This document shows positions 7,856-15,350 of a stretch of DNA of 64,000 nt, piece after piece. This DNA comes from Clostridiales bacterium (GTDB lineage Bacteria; Bacillota; Clostridia; Christensenellales; CAG-138), in assembly GCA_024691085.1 (NCBI GenBank), contig JAILNX010000010.1, positions 18,094 through 82,093 of the forward strand, given 5' to 3'. The translations under genes and the position numbers were made by a program. How positions within the stretch are numbered: position 1 is the stretch's first letter; the number at the start of each line of letters is the position of its first letter. The notes beneath the pieces are model-generated. The model made no database searches. It had not been told where the DNA came from and saw only the letters and a program-made list of their open reading frames with translations.

Positions 7856-7892
7856 CAAAAGGATGGGCAGCAAAGCTGCCCATCCTTTTGTT
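7854..7892 (+). repeat. Perfect 18-bp hairpin after the tRNA-Leu 3' copy
   Basis: 7854-7871 pairs with 7875-7892 without mismatch around an AAA loop. It occupies the same place relative to the copied CCA as the hairpin at 7668-7704 does to the real tRNA, but its sequence is unrelated. Confidence 0.85.
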
Positions 7893-7910
7893 AATATCGG
7901 AATGAACGAT

Positions 7911-8002
7911 GGACCCCGAATTCGGCGCAAGCCGAATTCAGAGATTTTGCACACGCAAGCAGGCATACACGCAACCCGTGCGAAATCGGGGTTCAGAGTC
8001 CC
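7911..8002 (+). repeat. Type B tRNA-associated structured unit, copy 1
   Basis: The outer pair GGACCCCGA (7911-7919) / TCGGGGTTC (7986-7994) is T-arm-like. Stem 1 is GAATTCGGC (7918-7926) / GCCGAATTC (7931-7939) with a GCAA tetraloop. Stem 2 is GATTTTGCAC (7943-7952) / GTGCGAAATC (7978-7987) enclosing ACGCAAGC and GGCATA. It ends GGGTTCAGAGTCCC. The unit after tRNA-Ser has the same layout with different stem sequences. Confidence 0.75.
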
Positions 8003-8023
8003 TCCTGTTTTGCCCAAGGAACT

Positions 8024-8062
8024 GTGAGCGAGCACGAGACGCATCTTTTGCAAAACGAGTCC
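8024..8062 (+). repeat. 39-bp direct repeat, copy 2 (partial type A end)
   Basis: Identical to 7802-7840. Here it is not followed by a tRNA 3' end but by GACCTTTTG, so it looks like a decayed or recombined type A remnant closing the tRNA-Leu array. Confidence 0.9.
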
Positions 8063-8138
8063 GACCTTTTGTTAAGCACTTTAAGTGTGCTCGACGCCCC
8101 TCTTGCCGACAATGATATCCTTTTTCGCCCCGACTTTC

Positions 8139-8167
8139 TTTACATTTTTCGCGATCCGATGTAGAAT
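8139..8167 (+). promoter_or_regulatory. Promoter of the APH-like kinase gene
   Basis: TTTACA (8139-8144), 17 nt spacer, TAGAAT (8162-8167), 30 nt before the ATG. Confidence 0.6.
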
Positions 8168-8196
8168 TTATTGAAATCATTCACTGAGGCAGGCAA

Positions 8197-9057
8197 ATGG
8201 AAAACATACTGAGATCACCGCTCATTCGGCGCGAGCTGTCGGCTTACGGAATGAAGGACGCCGCCGTCGAGCTTATCAGGCACAAGGAAGGCGTTATCGT
8301 CGCGAGGGTAAATTCCGGAAGCGGCACGGCGATTCTGAAGGCATTCGAGAGAGACGATTTCAAAAGGGAGATCCTGAATTACGGGATCCTCGGCGACTGC
8401 GGCATCCCTACGATCAAGGTGCTAGACAAGAGCGCGGATTCTCTTCTTCTTGAGGACATTTCGGCTTCCGAAGGCTTCCGGCTCGGCGCTGAGAGCGATC
8501 TTTACGATCCCGAAGTCATCAAGGCCCTCGCCCGGTGGTACAGGCTCCTTCACGATAACGGCAGGGAATACGTAAGGAAGAACGGCGCCGGCATGTATTC
8601 GGAATGGGATCTCTTTACTTTTGAAAACATTGAGGCGGTGGGGGAGCACTTTGGCCTTAAGGAAAACCGCGGCTTCCGCGCCGTTCGCGACGGATTCGGC
8701 CTTATTGATCAAAAGCTCAGGGCAATGCCGATGTCGCTCAACTACAACGATTTTTACTACACGAACCTCGTCGTCAAAAAAGACAAGTCCGAAGCTATGA
8801 TGTTCGATTACAATCTGCTCGGAAAGGGCTTTAATATCTCCGATATCAACAACGTGACGTACTGGTTCAGCGAGGAGAACAAGGCGCTGTTTATCTCCGA
8901 GTACGGCGGGGTGGACCCGAGCCTCGATATTCTCGACAGGATCTGCTCTCCGATCATTTCGCTTCAGTCCGCTATGAGCCGCGGCATATTCCCTGAATGG
9001 GCGGAGGAGGCTATCGGCAAACTTGAGGATATTCCCCGGCTGATAAGCGAGGTCTGA
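8197..9057 (+). CDS. Aminoglycoside-phosphotransferase-like small-molecule kinase
   Basis: 286 residues with the protein-kinase-like APH fold. An ATP-lobe segment (TAILKAFERDDFKREILNY) is followed by a catalytic loop LNYNDFYYTNLVV (Asp and Asn retained, about residues 183-195) and the metal-binding MMFDYNLLGKG segment. The usual His before the catalytic Asp is replaced by Tyr/Asn (family form HxDxxxxN). The substrate could be a choline-like, sugar or antibiotic alcohol; nothing in the context specifies it. It is monocistronic by position, following the tRNA-Leu repeat array. Confidence 0.75.
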   Translation: MENILRSPLIRRELSAYGMKDAAVELIRHKEGVIVARVNSGSGTAILKAFERDDFKREILNYGILGDCGIPTIKVLDKSADSLLLEDISASEGFRLGAESDLYDPEVIKALARWYRLLHDNGREYVRKNGAGMYSEWDLFTFENIEAVGEHFGLKENRGFRAVRDGFGLIDQKLRAMPMSLNYNDFYYTNLVVKKDKSEAMMFDYNLLGKGFNISDINNVTYWFSEENKALFISEYGGVDPSLDILDRICSPIISLQSAMSRGIFPEWAEEAIGKLEDIPRLISEV

Positions 9058-9145
9058 CCGACCGAGGCGACGCGGCAGGTTGATGTGTAAACGGTCAAGC
9101 TGCACTATAATCGCTAAATATTTATCGAATTACGAAAAAAAATTG

Positions 9146-9173
9146 TTGACAAACCCAAGATTAATGCTATAAT
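9146..9173 (+). promoter_or_regulatory. Consensus promoter of the DUF4173 gene
   Basis: TTGACA (9146-9151), 16 nt spacer, TATAAT (9168-9173). Confidence 0.75.
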
Positions 9174-9207
9174 AAAGACATCAAGAAAAAAAGGGAGGTC
9201 GTTTTCT

Positions 9208-10740
9208 GTGGAATCAGAACCCCTTAAGATCGAAACTCCGGCGGAGGCAGGCGGGATCACGAGGAAGGGCGTCATAGCGTTCGTCTTTGCTCTGTGCTGC
9301 TTTGCGGCCGCTTATCTGTTCGTTTGCCTCGTTCCGATCGACAGCTCGCCGCTCGGCTTCTTCGTGCTTACGGCGGCATTCTATCTCGTCACGGCGATCG
9401 CCGCGCTCCTTTTAGGCGGAAGGATCCGCGCCGTCGGCGTTCTCGCGCTCGTTCTCGGGCTCGTTACGGCGGCGTACAGGCTCGTTCACGGGAGCGTGAG
9501 CTTCGATTTATTCCCCGTTTTCGTGCTTTCGTTCCTGTGCTACGGGCTGTTCGCCGTAAGCCTTTTCGGCAATACGGGCGGCGGTCTCGGCGGGGCGTTC
9601 CTTCTCGATATCGTGAAGGGCTTCGTCTATATGTTCACGGCATTCGCCGACTTTTTCGTGGCGGTGTTCAGACCCGAGGGCACGAAAAGGACGCCCAAAA
9701 AGCTTCTGATCGCCGCTGCGGGCATAGTGATCTCGATAATACTCGTCCTCATCGTCGGCGGTCTTCTTTCTTTCGACGCGCATTTCACGGAACTTCTTCC
9801 GAAGCTTGAGATCGACGACGTACTGCGCGTGTTCCTGAAGCTGTTCCTCACAGTTCCGATCGCCGCGATGACGTTCAGCATGCTCGCCTCGTCGATGAAG
9901 CATAAGCTCGGCAGGATGTCCCGAAGGGAGACGGTGGACGGCATCTCGGAAAAGACGAAGGTCATACCCGTCCTTATCATCGCTCTGCCGATCTTTTCGG
10001 TGCTTGCGGTTTACGTTTTGTTCTTCGTCTCGCAGTGGGCGTATTACATGTGCGCGTTCACCGGCACGCTGCCAGAGGGATATTCTTTCGCGGAATACGC
10101 GAGGGAGGGCTTCTTCAACCTCTGTGTAGTCGCGCTTATCAACGCCGTTCTTATTATCGTGCTCTCCTCATTCGCCGGGGCGAAGGGGAAGGGCGGCGCT
10201 GCGGTCGTCTCGATCCTGAAGATACTCCTGTCGTTGGCGACGCTCGTTCTCATCGCGACCGCGGTATCGAAGATGCTCATCTATATCGGGGCGTACGATC
10301 TGACGCGCGACAGGCTCGCCGTCACGGTGTTCCTTGTGTTCCTCGCCCTTGCGTTCCTCGCGGTGATCGTATCGACGGTATTCAAAAAGGTGAAGGCGAT
10401 CCCCGTTATCGTCGTCATCGCCTGCGCGTCGCTCATCGCGTTCTCGCTTGTCGACACGAACCGCCTCATCGCGAAATACAACGTCGATTCGTACCTCGGA
10501 GGCAATCACGCGAATATTGACGTAGCGTACCTCGAAAGCGATCTCGGGCTTTCTGCGGTCCCCGAGCTTGAAAGGCTTGCGGAGAACGCGAAGGATCCGG
10601 ATGTTAAGGTCGCCGCCGGAAGAGCTATTACGAACATCAGGAAAGAAAACTCCGATCTCAAGTGGTACGAGATGAGCATTCCTTACCGGAAAGCCCGCGG
10701 GACTTTTGATAAATCGGATAAGCAGCGGCAGCTTCCGTGA
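9208..10740 (+). CDS. DUF4173/DUF4153-type polytopic membrane protein
   Basis: 510 residues starting at GTG (9208), 9 nt after GGGAGG; no ATG is close to this ribosome site. About ten or more hydrophobic segments span residues 25-420, and a soluble C-terminal tail (YLESDLGLSAVPELERLAE) contains helix-rich repeats. The layout, with DTNRLIAKYNVDSYL preceding the tail, matches the DUF4173 family of Firmicutes inner-membrane proteins of unknown role. The HD-domain gene follows 41 nt later and may be co-transcribed. Confidence 0.8.
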   Translation: MESEPLKIETPAEAGGITRKGVIAFVFALCCFAAAYLFVCLVPIDSSPLGFFVLTAAFYLVTAIAALLLGGRIRAVGVLALVLGLVTAAYRLVHGSVSFDLFPVFVLSFLCYGLFAVSLFGNTGGGLGGAFLLDIVKGFVYMFTAFADFFVAVFRPEGTKRTPKKLLIAAAGIVISIILVLIVGGLLSFDAHFTELLPKLEIDDVLRVFLKLFLTVPIAAMTFSMLASSMKHKLGRMSRRETVDGISEKTKVIPVLIIALPIFSVLAVYVLFFVSQWAYYMCAFTGTLPEGYSFAEYAREGFFNLCVVALINAVLIIVLSSFAGAKGKGGAAVVSILKILLSLATLVLIATAVSKMLIYIGAYDLTRDRLAVTVFLVFLALAFLAVIVSTVFKKVKAIPVIVVIACASLIAFSLVDTNRLIAKYNVDSYLGGNHANIDVAYLESDLGLSAVPELERLAENAKDPDVKVAAGRAITNIRKENSDLKWYEMSIPYRKARGTFDKSDKQRQLP

Positions 10741-10781
10741 CCGCCGCGGCACATAATGGAAAGGGATATGAAGGAACGCTT

Positions 10782-11357
10782 ATGGAAAACGGTTTGATCG
10801 AAGCGGCAAAGAGCTATATTGAGGAGCTCTTCAAGGGCAATTCGGGCGGTCACGACGCGGCGCATTCCCTGCGCGTATTCAGGAACGCGGCGCTGATCGC
10901 CGGGAGCGAGAAGGACTGCGATATTACGGTCGTTTATCTCGCGGCGCTCCTTCACGACGCAGACGACCATAAGCTGTTCAATACTGAAAACAACGAAAAC
11001 GCCAGGGGATTTCTTGAATCGCACGGCGTCTGCGGAGAGACGGAGGAGAGGATCGTAAACGCGATTAACTCCGTATCGTTCAGCAAGAACCGCGGCAGGA
11101 AGCCCGACACCATCGAAGGAATGATCGTGCAGGACGCCGACCGTCTGGACGCGATAGGAGCCGTCGGGATAGCGCGGACTTTCGCCTACGGGGGCGAGCA
11201 CGGAAGAAGCCTCGAGGCTTCGATCGGACATTTCTACGAGAAACTCCTGCTTTTAAAGGACGAAATGAATACCGACCGCGCGAAGGAGCTCGCCGACAGC
11301 CGGCACGCGTTCATGGTGGATTATCTAAAGGAATACTTTGCCGAAACCGGCGAATGA
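10782..11357 (+). CDS. HD-domain metal-dependent phosphohydrolase
   Basis: 191 residues from the ATG at 10782, which follows AAGGAACG. The metal-binding HD signature is complete: His in HDAAHSLRVFRN, HD in AALLHDADDHKLF (about residues 62-74), and a distal Asp in VQDADRLDAIGAVG. It belongs to the YedJ-like group of small HD proteins, which hydrolyse nucleotide or phosphate esters; the substrate cannot be told. Neighbouring genes do not narrow the role. Confidence 0.85.
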   Translation: MENGLIEAAKSYIEELFKGNSGGHDAAHSLRVFRNAALIAGSEKDCDITVVYLAALLHDADDHKLFNTENNENARGFLESHGVCGETEERIVNAINSVSFSKNRGRKPDTIEGMIVQDADRLDAIGAVGIARTFAYGGEHGRSLEASIGHFYEKLLLLKDEMNTDRAKELADSRHAFMVDYLKEYFAETGE

Positions 11358-11392
11358 AATAAAGGAGCCGATCATATTTGATCGACTTCTTT

Positions 11393-11959
11393 TCATTCTT
11401 TTCCCGCTGCGGCAAGTATCAGCGCGCTGTTTTCTTTAAGCCACTTGGCTCTTTTTTTGTAATCGGGCAGGACGCGCTCGACCTCGCGGTAGAACCGGGC
11501 GGAATGATCGCGCGATATGATGTGACAGAGCTCGTGCACCACCACGCCGTCGACGACCTCGGGCGGAGCCAGCATAAGCAGACAGTTGAAACTGAGATTT
11601 CCCTTTCCCGAACAGCTTCCCCAGCGGGTCTTCTGCATGCGGATCGAGATCTTCTGATACTCGACGCCGACGATAGGCGCAAAATGCTCCGCGCGGCGGG
11701 GGATGACCTCCTTCGCGCGCTTTTTAAGCTCCTTGATCTCTTCGGGCGTAAGCCTGAGGACGTTTCTTTTGACTTCCTCGACCTTCCGCGCTTTTTCAAG
11801 ATACGCCTCTATCCGATCTTCGTTCGCACCGATAAAGCGGTTGATAGTCCGCATGGATGCGCGAAGAGGCGCGCGGACGATGACGCGGCCGGCTTTTATC
11901 TGGACGGCTATGGTCTTTCTTTCACTTCTTATCAGTTCATAATCGAATCCGTGATTCAT
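11393..11959 (-). CDS. YgjP-type (DUF45) zinc metallopeptidase
   Basis: 188 residues. The zinc site VVHELCHIISRDHSARFY (HExxH plus a third His) sits at about residues 140-157, followed by the typical ERVLPDYKKRAKWLKENS. The preceding KTRWGSCSGKGNLSFN block is diagnostic of the SprT-like/YgjP (DUF45) family. Such proteins are presumed cytoplasmic metalloproteases; a substrate is not known. It is convergent with the HD gene and diverges from the GNAT gene downstream. Confidence 0.88.
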   Translation of the reverse strand: MNHGFDYELIRSERKTIAVQIKAGRVIVRAPLRASMRTINRFIGANEDRIEAYLEKARKVEEVKRNVLRLTPEEIKELKKRAKEVIPRRAEHFAPIVGVEYQKISIRMQKTRWGSCSGKGNLSFNCLLMLAPPEVVDGVVVHELCHIISRDHSARFYREVERVLPDYKKRAKWLKENSALILAAAGKE

Positions 11960-12035
11960 GCTTCACCCGACCGGTTTTGTTAAGGATAAGAGGATTTTAC
12001 CACAGTTATCGGCGCATTTCAATCGCCTAAAGACG

Positions 12036-12064
12036 TTGACCGGACGCGGGAAAAGTGATATCAT
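12036..12064 (+). promoter_or_regulatory. Promoter of GNAT gene at 12090
   Basis: TTGACC (12036-12041), 17 nt spacer, TATCAT (12059-12064). It supports the ATG at 12090 over upstream in-frame codons. Confidence 0.65.
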
Positions 12065-12089
12065 CAACCTAAAAGGATCGGCACTCGGT

Positions 12090-12533
12090 ATGGATAAAGG
12101 AACGGTCGAAACGATCGCCGCCGAAAGGCTTTCGGCAGACGAATACATAGATTTTTTGAAACGCACGGATCTCGGCTCACAGTACCCGAAGGAGCGCTTC
12201 CGCGAAAGGATAGAGCGGCTCCTTGAGAACGCGTCGATAAGCCTTGCAGCGAGGACGGAAGACGGGCTTCTCGTCGGCGCGCTCCTGGGGCTCACCGACT
12301 TCGCTTACTGGCTCTACGTCACGGATCTCGGCGTGGACAGAGACTTTTTAAGGCGTGGGATAGGGCGGCGCCTTATGAAAAAAGCGCACGAGCTCGCAGG
12401 CGGAGAACGGGATATCGCCGTATATCTCATCGCGAACGACAAGGCCGTCCCGTTCTACGAAAGCATCGGCATGGAAAAGTCCGGCGAGGTCATGAAATAC
12501 GATCATATCGACTGGACGGATTTCACGGTCTGA
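12090..12533 (+). CDS. GNAT family N-acetyltransferase
   Basis: 147 residues from the ATG at 12090, which lies about 26 nt after the promoter -10 box. The acetyl-CoA site is clear: LYVTDLGVDRDFLRRGIGRRLM (beta4, then the R-x-G-I-G-R pyrophosphate loop) and NDKAVPFYESIGM at the C-terminal beta-bulge. The acceptor is unknown. It is close to the PI-PLC gene (51 nt) but need not be in its operon. Confidence 0.85.
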   Translation: MDKGTVETIAAERLSADEYIDFLKRTDLGSQYPKERFRERIERLLENASISLAARTEDGLLVGALLGLTDFAYWLYVTDLGVDRDFLRRGIGRRLMKKAHELAGGERDIAVYLIANDKAVPFYESIGMEKSGEVMKYDHIDWTDFTV

Positions 12534-12583
12534 CGAAGAAAGAAACACATTTTTTAATAAAATACTTCTGAACGGAGACAGAT

Positions 12584-13600
12584 ATGGAAAGAAACAGCAA
12601 AAGGAAAAAACGCTCGCCCATTGCCGTGATACTTCGCGCGATCGCGTGCGTTATCGCCGCTCTCTTACTCGTCTACGCCGCGCTGATGCTCGTGATCCCC
12701 GCGTTCGAGACCGTCGACAGGACGCTTGCCGAAGGCTCCGCGGATTGGATGAAGGGCCTTGACGACGGGATGCCGATAAGCGAGGTCGTGCTCCCCGGCA
12801 CTCACGACTCGGCCGCGTCGAACGTGCGGCTCGCGTTTTTCTCGAAATGTCAGGCGCTTTCGGTCGTCGATCAGCTCGAGGCGGGTTTCCGCTATCTCGA
12901 CATACGCCTCGCGTCCGACGGCGAAAGGCTGAAGCTCGTTCACGGCTTCGTCGAGTGCAAGGAGAACGCCGCTCCGTGGTCGAAACCCTTGTATCTCGAC
13001 TCCGTGCTCGAAGGGTGCTATGCGTTCCTTGAGGCGCATCCCACGGAATTTGTCGTGTTCGCGGCAAAGAAGGATCACGGGGACGATCCGGATACGCACG
13101 TAAGCGGGCTGCTCGACGCGCTTATCGAAAAGGCTCCCGGCCGCTGGCTTCTGACCGACAGCATACCGACGGTGGGCGAGGCGAGGGGTAAACTCGTGCT
13201 CATGCGCCGCTGGACGAATGATGAAGGCGCGGACACTTTCAGCGGCATACGGTTCAGCTGGACGGATCAGCCGAACCGCGAAATGACCGCAGAAAACACC
13301 GTCATGACCGACAACGGAAGCTATACCCTCTGGGTGCAGGACCGATATAAATACGGCACGGAGGACAAGTGGACGGCGTTCATAAGCGGCTTCAAGGACG
13401 GCAAATCGGACGGCGGAAACATTCTTCTTAACTTCCTCTCGACGAACGGGACGGCGAAATTCGGACATCCGTACACTCACGCCAAGGCGCTTAACGCCCG
13501 ATTCCTCGAAATCGATAGGGAGCTTAAAGGCTGGATAATAGTCGACTTCGCTTCGTCGGCGATAGCCCAAAAGATCTACAGCGCGAACTTCTGCGAATAA
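12584..13600 (+). CDS. Membrane-anchored or secreted PI-specific phospholipase C-like protein
   Basis: 338 residues. A basic N-terminus and one hydrophobic segment (about 12-40) suggest an uncleaved anchor or long signal. The catalytic X domain begins with LPGTHDSAAS (first His near residue 73), then GFRYLDIRLA and KLVHGF (second His), the layout of bacterial PI-PLC. Such enzymes cleave phosphatidylinositol or glycosyl-PI by forming a cyclic inositol phosphate. The C-terminal region (RFSWTDQPNREMTAENTVM) is also PI-PLC-like. The strain may use it on host or environmental lipids. Confidence 0.85.
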   Translation: MERNSKRKKRSPIAVILRAIACVIAALLLVYAALMLVIPAFETVDRTLAEGSADWMKGLDDGMPISEVVLPGTHDSAASNVRLAFFSKCQALSVVDQLEAGFRYLDIRLASDGERLKLVHGFVECKENAAPWSKPLYLDSVLEGCYAFLEAHPTEFVVFAAKKDHGDDPDTHVSGLLDALIEKAPGRWLLTDSIPTVGEARGKLVLMRRWTNDEGADTFSGIRFSWTDQPNREMTAENTVMTDNGSYTLWVQDRYKYGTEDKWTAFISGFKDGKSDGGNILLNFLSTNGTAKFGHPYTHAKALNARFLEIDRELKGWIIVDFASSAIAQKIYSANFCE

Positions 13601-13612
13601 AAAACGCTAGAA

Positions 13613-13642
13613 AAAATACGGTCGTATATACGGCCGTATTTT
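13613..13642 (+). terminator. Terminator after the PI-PLC gene
   Basis: AAAATACGGTCGTA / TACGGCCGTATTTT inverted repeat, 13 nt after the PI-PLC stop. Confidence 0.75.
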
Positions 13643-13732
13643 GGTTTGTCCGCGCGGAGGAAGCACAAAAACCGGGCAAAAAGCCCGCTTCCCGATAAAT
13701 GGAGCAATCCCCCGAAATATGCAAAAATACTC

Positions 13733-13761
13733 TTGACTGGGTCTTCCAATGAAGGTATAAT
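13733..13761 (+). promoter_or_regulatory. Consensus promoter of DUF1846 gene
   Basis: TTGACT (13733-13738), 17 nt spacer, TATAAT (13756-13761). The predicted start near 13768 fixes the ATG at 13821 as the first usable start. Confidence 0.8.
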
Positions 13762-13820
13762 ACAATATATTGTGTTCGGTTAGTAATTCGAACGATTCTT
13801 TAAAAGGGGTACCGCTTAAT

Positions 13821-15302
13821 ATGAGGATCGGCTTTGACAACGACAAATACATCCAGATGCAGTCGCAGAAGATACTTCAGAGGATCGAAAGATTCGGCGA
13901 CAAGCTGTATCTGGAGTTCGGCGGAAAGCTGTTTGACGACTACCACGCGTCGAGGGTGGTGCCGGGCTTCCTTCCCGATACCAAGATCAATATGCTGAGG
14001 GAGCTTAAGGACAGCACGGAGATCATTCTCGCCATTCACGCGGGCGACATCGAGCGAAACAAGATAAGAAACGATATCGACATCGCATACGACCGTGAGG
14101 TATTGAGGCTCATCGACGCGTTCAGGTCGCGCGGCTTCTACGTATCCGGCGTCGTCATCACAAGATACCGCGAGAATCAGCCCGCGGTCGATAAATTTGC
14201 CGAGAACCTCGAGCGCCTCGGCATGCGCGTCTACCGCCATTATCCCATCGAGGGCTACCCCAAGAATCCCAGGTTCATCGTCTCCGACGAAGGCTTCGGC
14301 AAAAACGACTATATCGAGACTACGCGTCCACTCGTCGTCGTGACCGCTCCCGGTCCCGGCTCGGGCAAGCTCGCCGTCTGTCTTTCCCAGGTTTATCAGG
14401 AATTCAGAAGGGGCGTCCGCGCCGGCTACGCCAAGTTCGAGACCTTCCCCGTATGGAATCTCCCGCTCAATCATCCCGTTAACCTCGCTTACGAGGCCGC
14501 GACGATCGACCTTGACGACATGAACATGATCGACCCGTTCCACCTTGAGGCGTACGGCGTTTCCACCGTCAACTACAACCGCGACGTCGAGTCCTTCCCG
14601 GTGCTCAACACCATGTTCACCCACATCTACGGTCAGTCGCCCTATAAATCCCCGACGGACATGGGCGTTAACATGATCGGCTACTGCATTACCGACGACG
14701 AAGCGGTGAAGCATGCCGCGAATCAGGAGATAATCAGGCGCTACTATCAGGCCGCCTGCGAGGCGAAGAGGGGCAGGATCGAAAAAGAACAGGTCTACAA
14801 GGCGGAATTCATTATGAGCCGCGCGGGGCTCACCGTCGAAGACAGGCCCGTCGTCGCCGCCGCCGTCAAGAAAGCGGAGGAGTCGGGCAGAGCCGCAATG
14901 GCGATAGAGCTTCCGGACGGCAGGCTCATCACGGGCAAGACCGGCTCGATGGTCGGCCCGTCCGCAGGCGCGCTCATAAACGCGCTTAAGGCGCTCGCGG
15001 GAATCAATCCCGAGATCGACCTCATCGCCCCGATCATCCTCGAACCCATAAGGAAGCTCAAGACCGAGCATTTCGGCAGCGAAAACCCGCTTCTCCATTC
15101 GGACGAGCTTCTCTACGCGCTCTCGATATGCGCCGCGACGAACCCCACTGCGGAGCTCGCGATAAAGCAGCTCCCGAAGCTCAAGGGCTGCGAGGCGCAC
15201 TCCTCGGTCATGCTGACGCGCGCGGATATCTCCGTTTACCGCAGGCTCGGCATCAACCTGACCATGGAGCCGATCAGAAGCGGCAACAGGATGTATATGT
15301 GA
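13821..15302 (+). CDS. DUF1846 family protein
   Basis: 493 residues from the ATG at 13821, after AAAAGGGG. It starts MRIGFDNDKYIQMQS and contains VVVTAPGPGSGKLAVCLSQ (a P-loop-like stretch near residue 175) and the QSPYKSPTDMGVNM block, all typical of DUF1846, a conserved Firmicutes and Actinobacteria family with solved structures but no established activity. It is probably nucleotide-binding. Length is normal for the family. It is transcribed alone, ending in a strong terminator. Confidence 0.9.
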   Translation: MRIGFDNDKYIQMQSQKILQRIERFGDKLYLEFGGKLFDDYHASRVVPGFLPDTKINMLRELKDSTEIILAIHAGDIERNKIRNDIDIAYDREVLRLIDAFRSRGFYVSGVVITRYRENQPAVDKFAENLERLGMRVYRHYPIEGYPKNPRFIVSDEGFGKNDYIETTRPLVVVTAPGPGSGKLAVCLSQVYQEFRRGVRAGYAKFETFPVWNLPLNHPVNLAYEAATIDLDDMNMIDPFHLEAYGVSTVNYNRDVESFPVLNTMFTHIYGQSPYKSPTDMGVNMIGYCITDDEAVKHAANQEIIRRYYQAACEAKRGRIEKEQVYKAEFIMSRAGLTVEDRPVVAAAVKKAEESGRAAMAIELPDGRLITGKTGSMVGPSAGALINALKALAGINPEIDLIAPIILEPIRKLKTEHFGSENPLLHSDELLYALSICAATNPTAELAIKQLPKLKGCEAHSSVMLTRADISVYRRLGINLTMEPIRSGNRMYM

Positions 15303-15312
15303 TTTGAGAATA

Positions 15313-15340
15313 AAAAGCTCCGGAAAACCGGAGCTTTTTT
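15313..15340 (+). terminator. Terminator after DUF1846 gene
   Basis: AAAGCTCCGG / CCGGAGCTTTTTTG hairpin with T run directly after the stop. Confidence 0.85.
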
Positions 15341-15350
15341 GTTGTGATCA

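Noticed and set aside
7635-8180. Several small open frames in the tRNA-Leu repeat region
   Set aside because: They translate tRNA ends, hairpins and structured repeats on both strands; no ribosome sites. Treated as repeat DNA.
13800-15200. Long minus-strand open frame opposite the DUF1846 gene
   Set aside because: It is an antisense shadow of a well-supported gene, rich in Arg, Val, Asp and Glu without any known motif, and lacks its own promoter and ribosome site. GC-rich codon bias explains the open frame.
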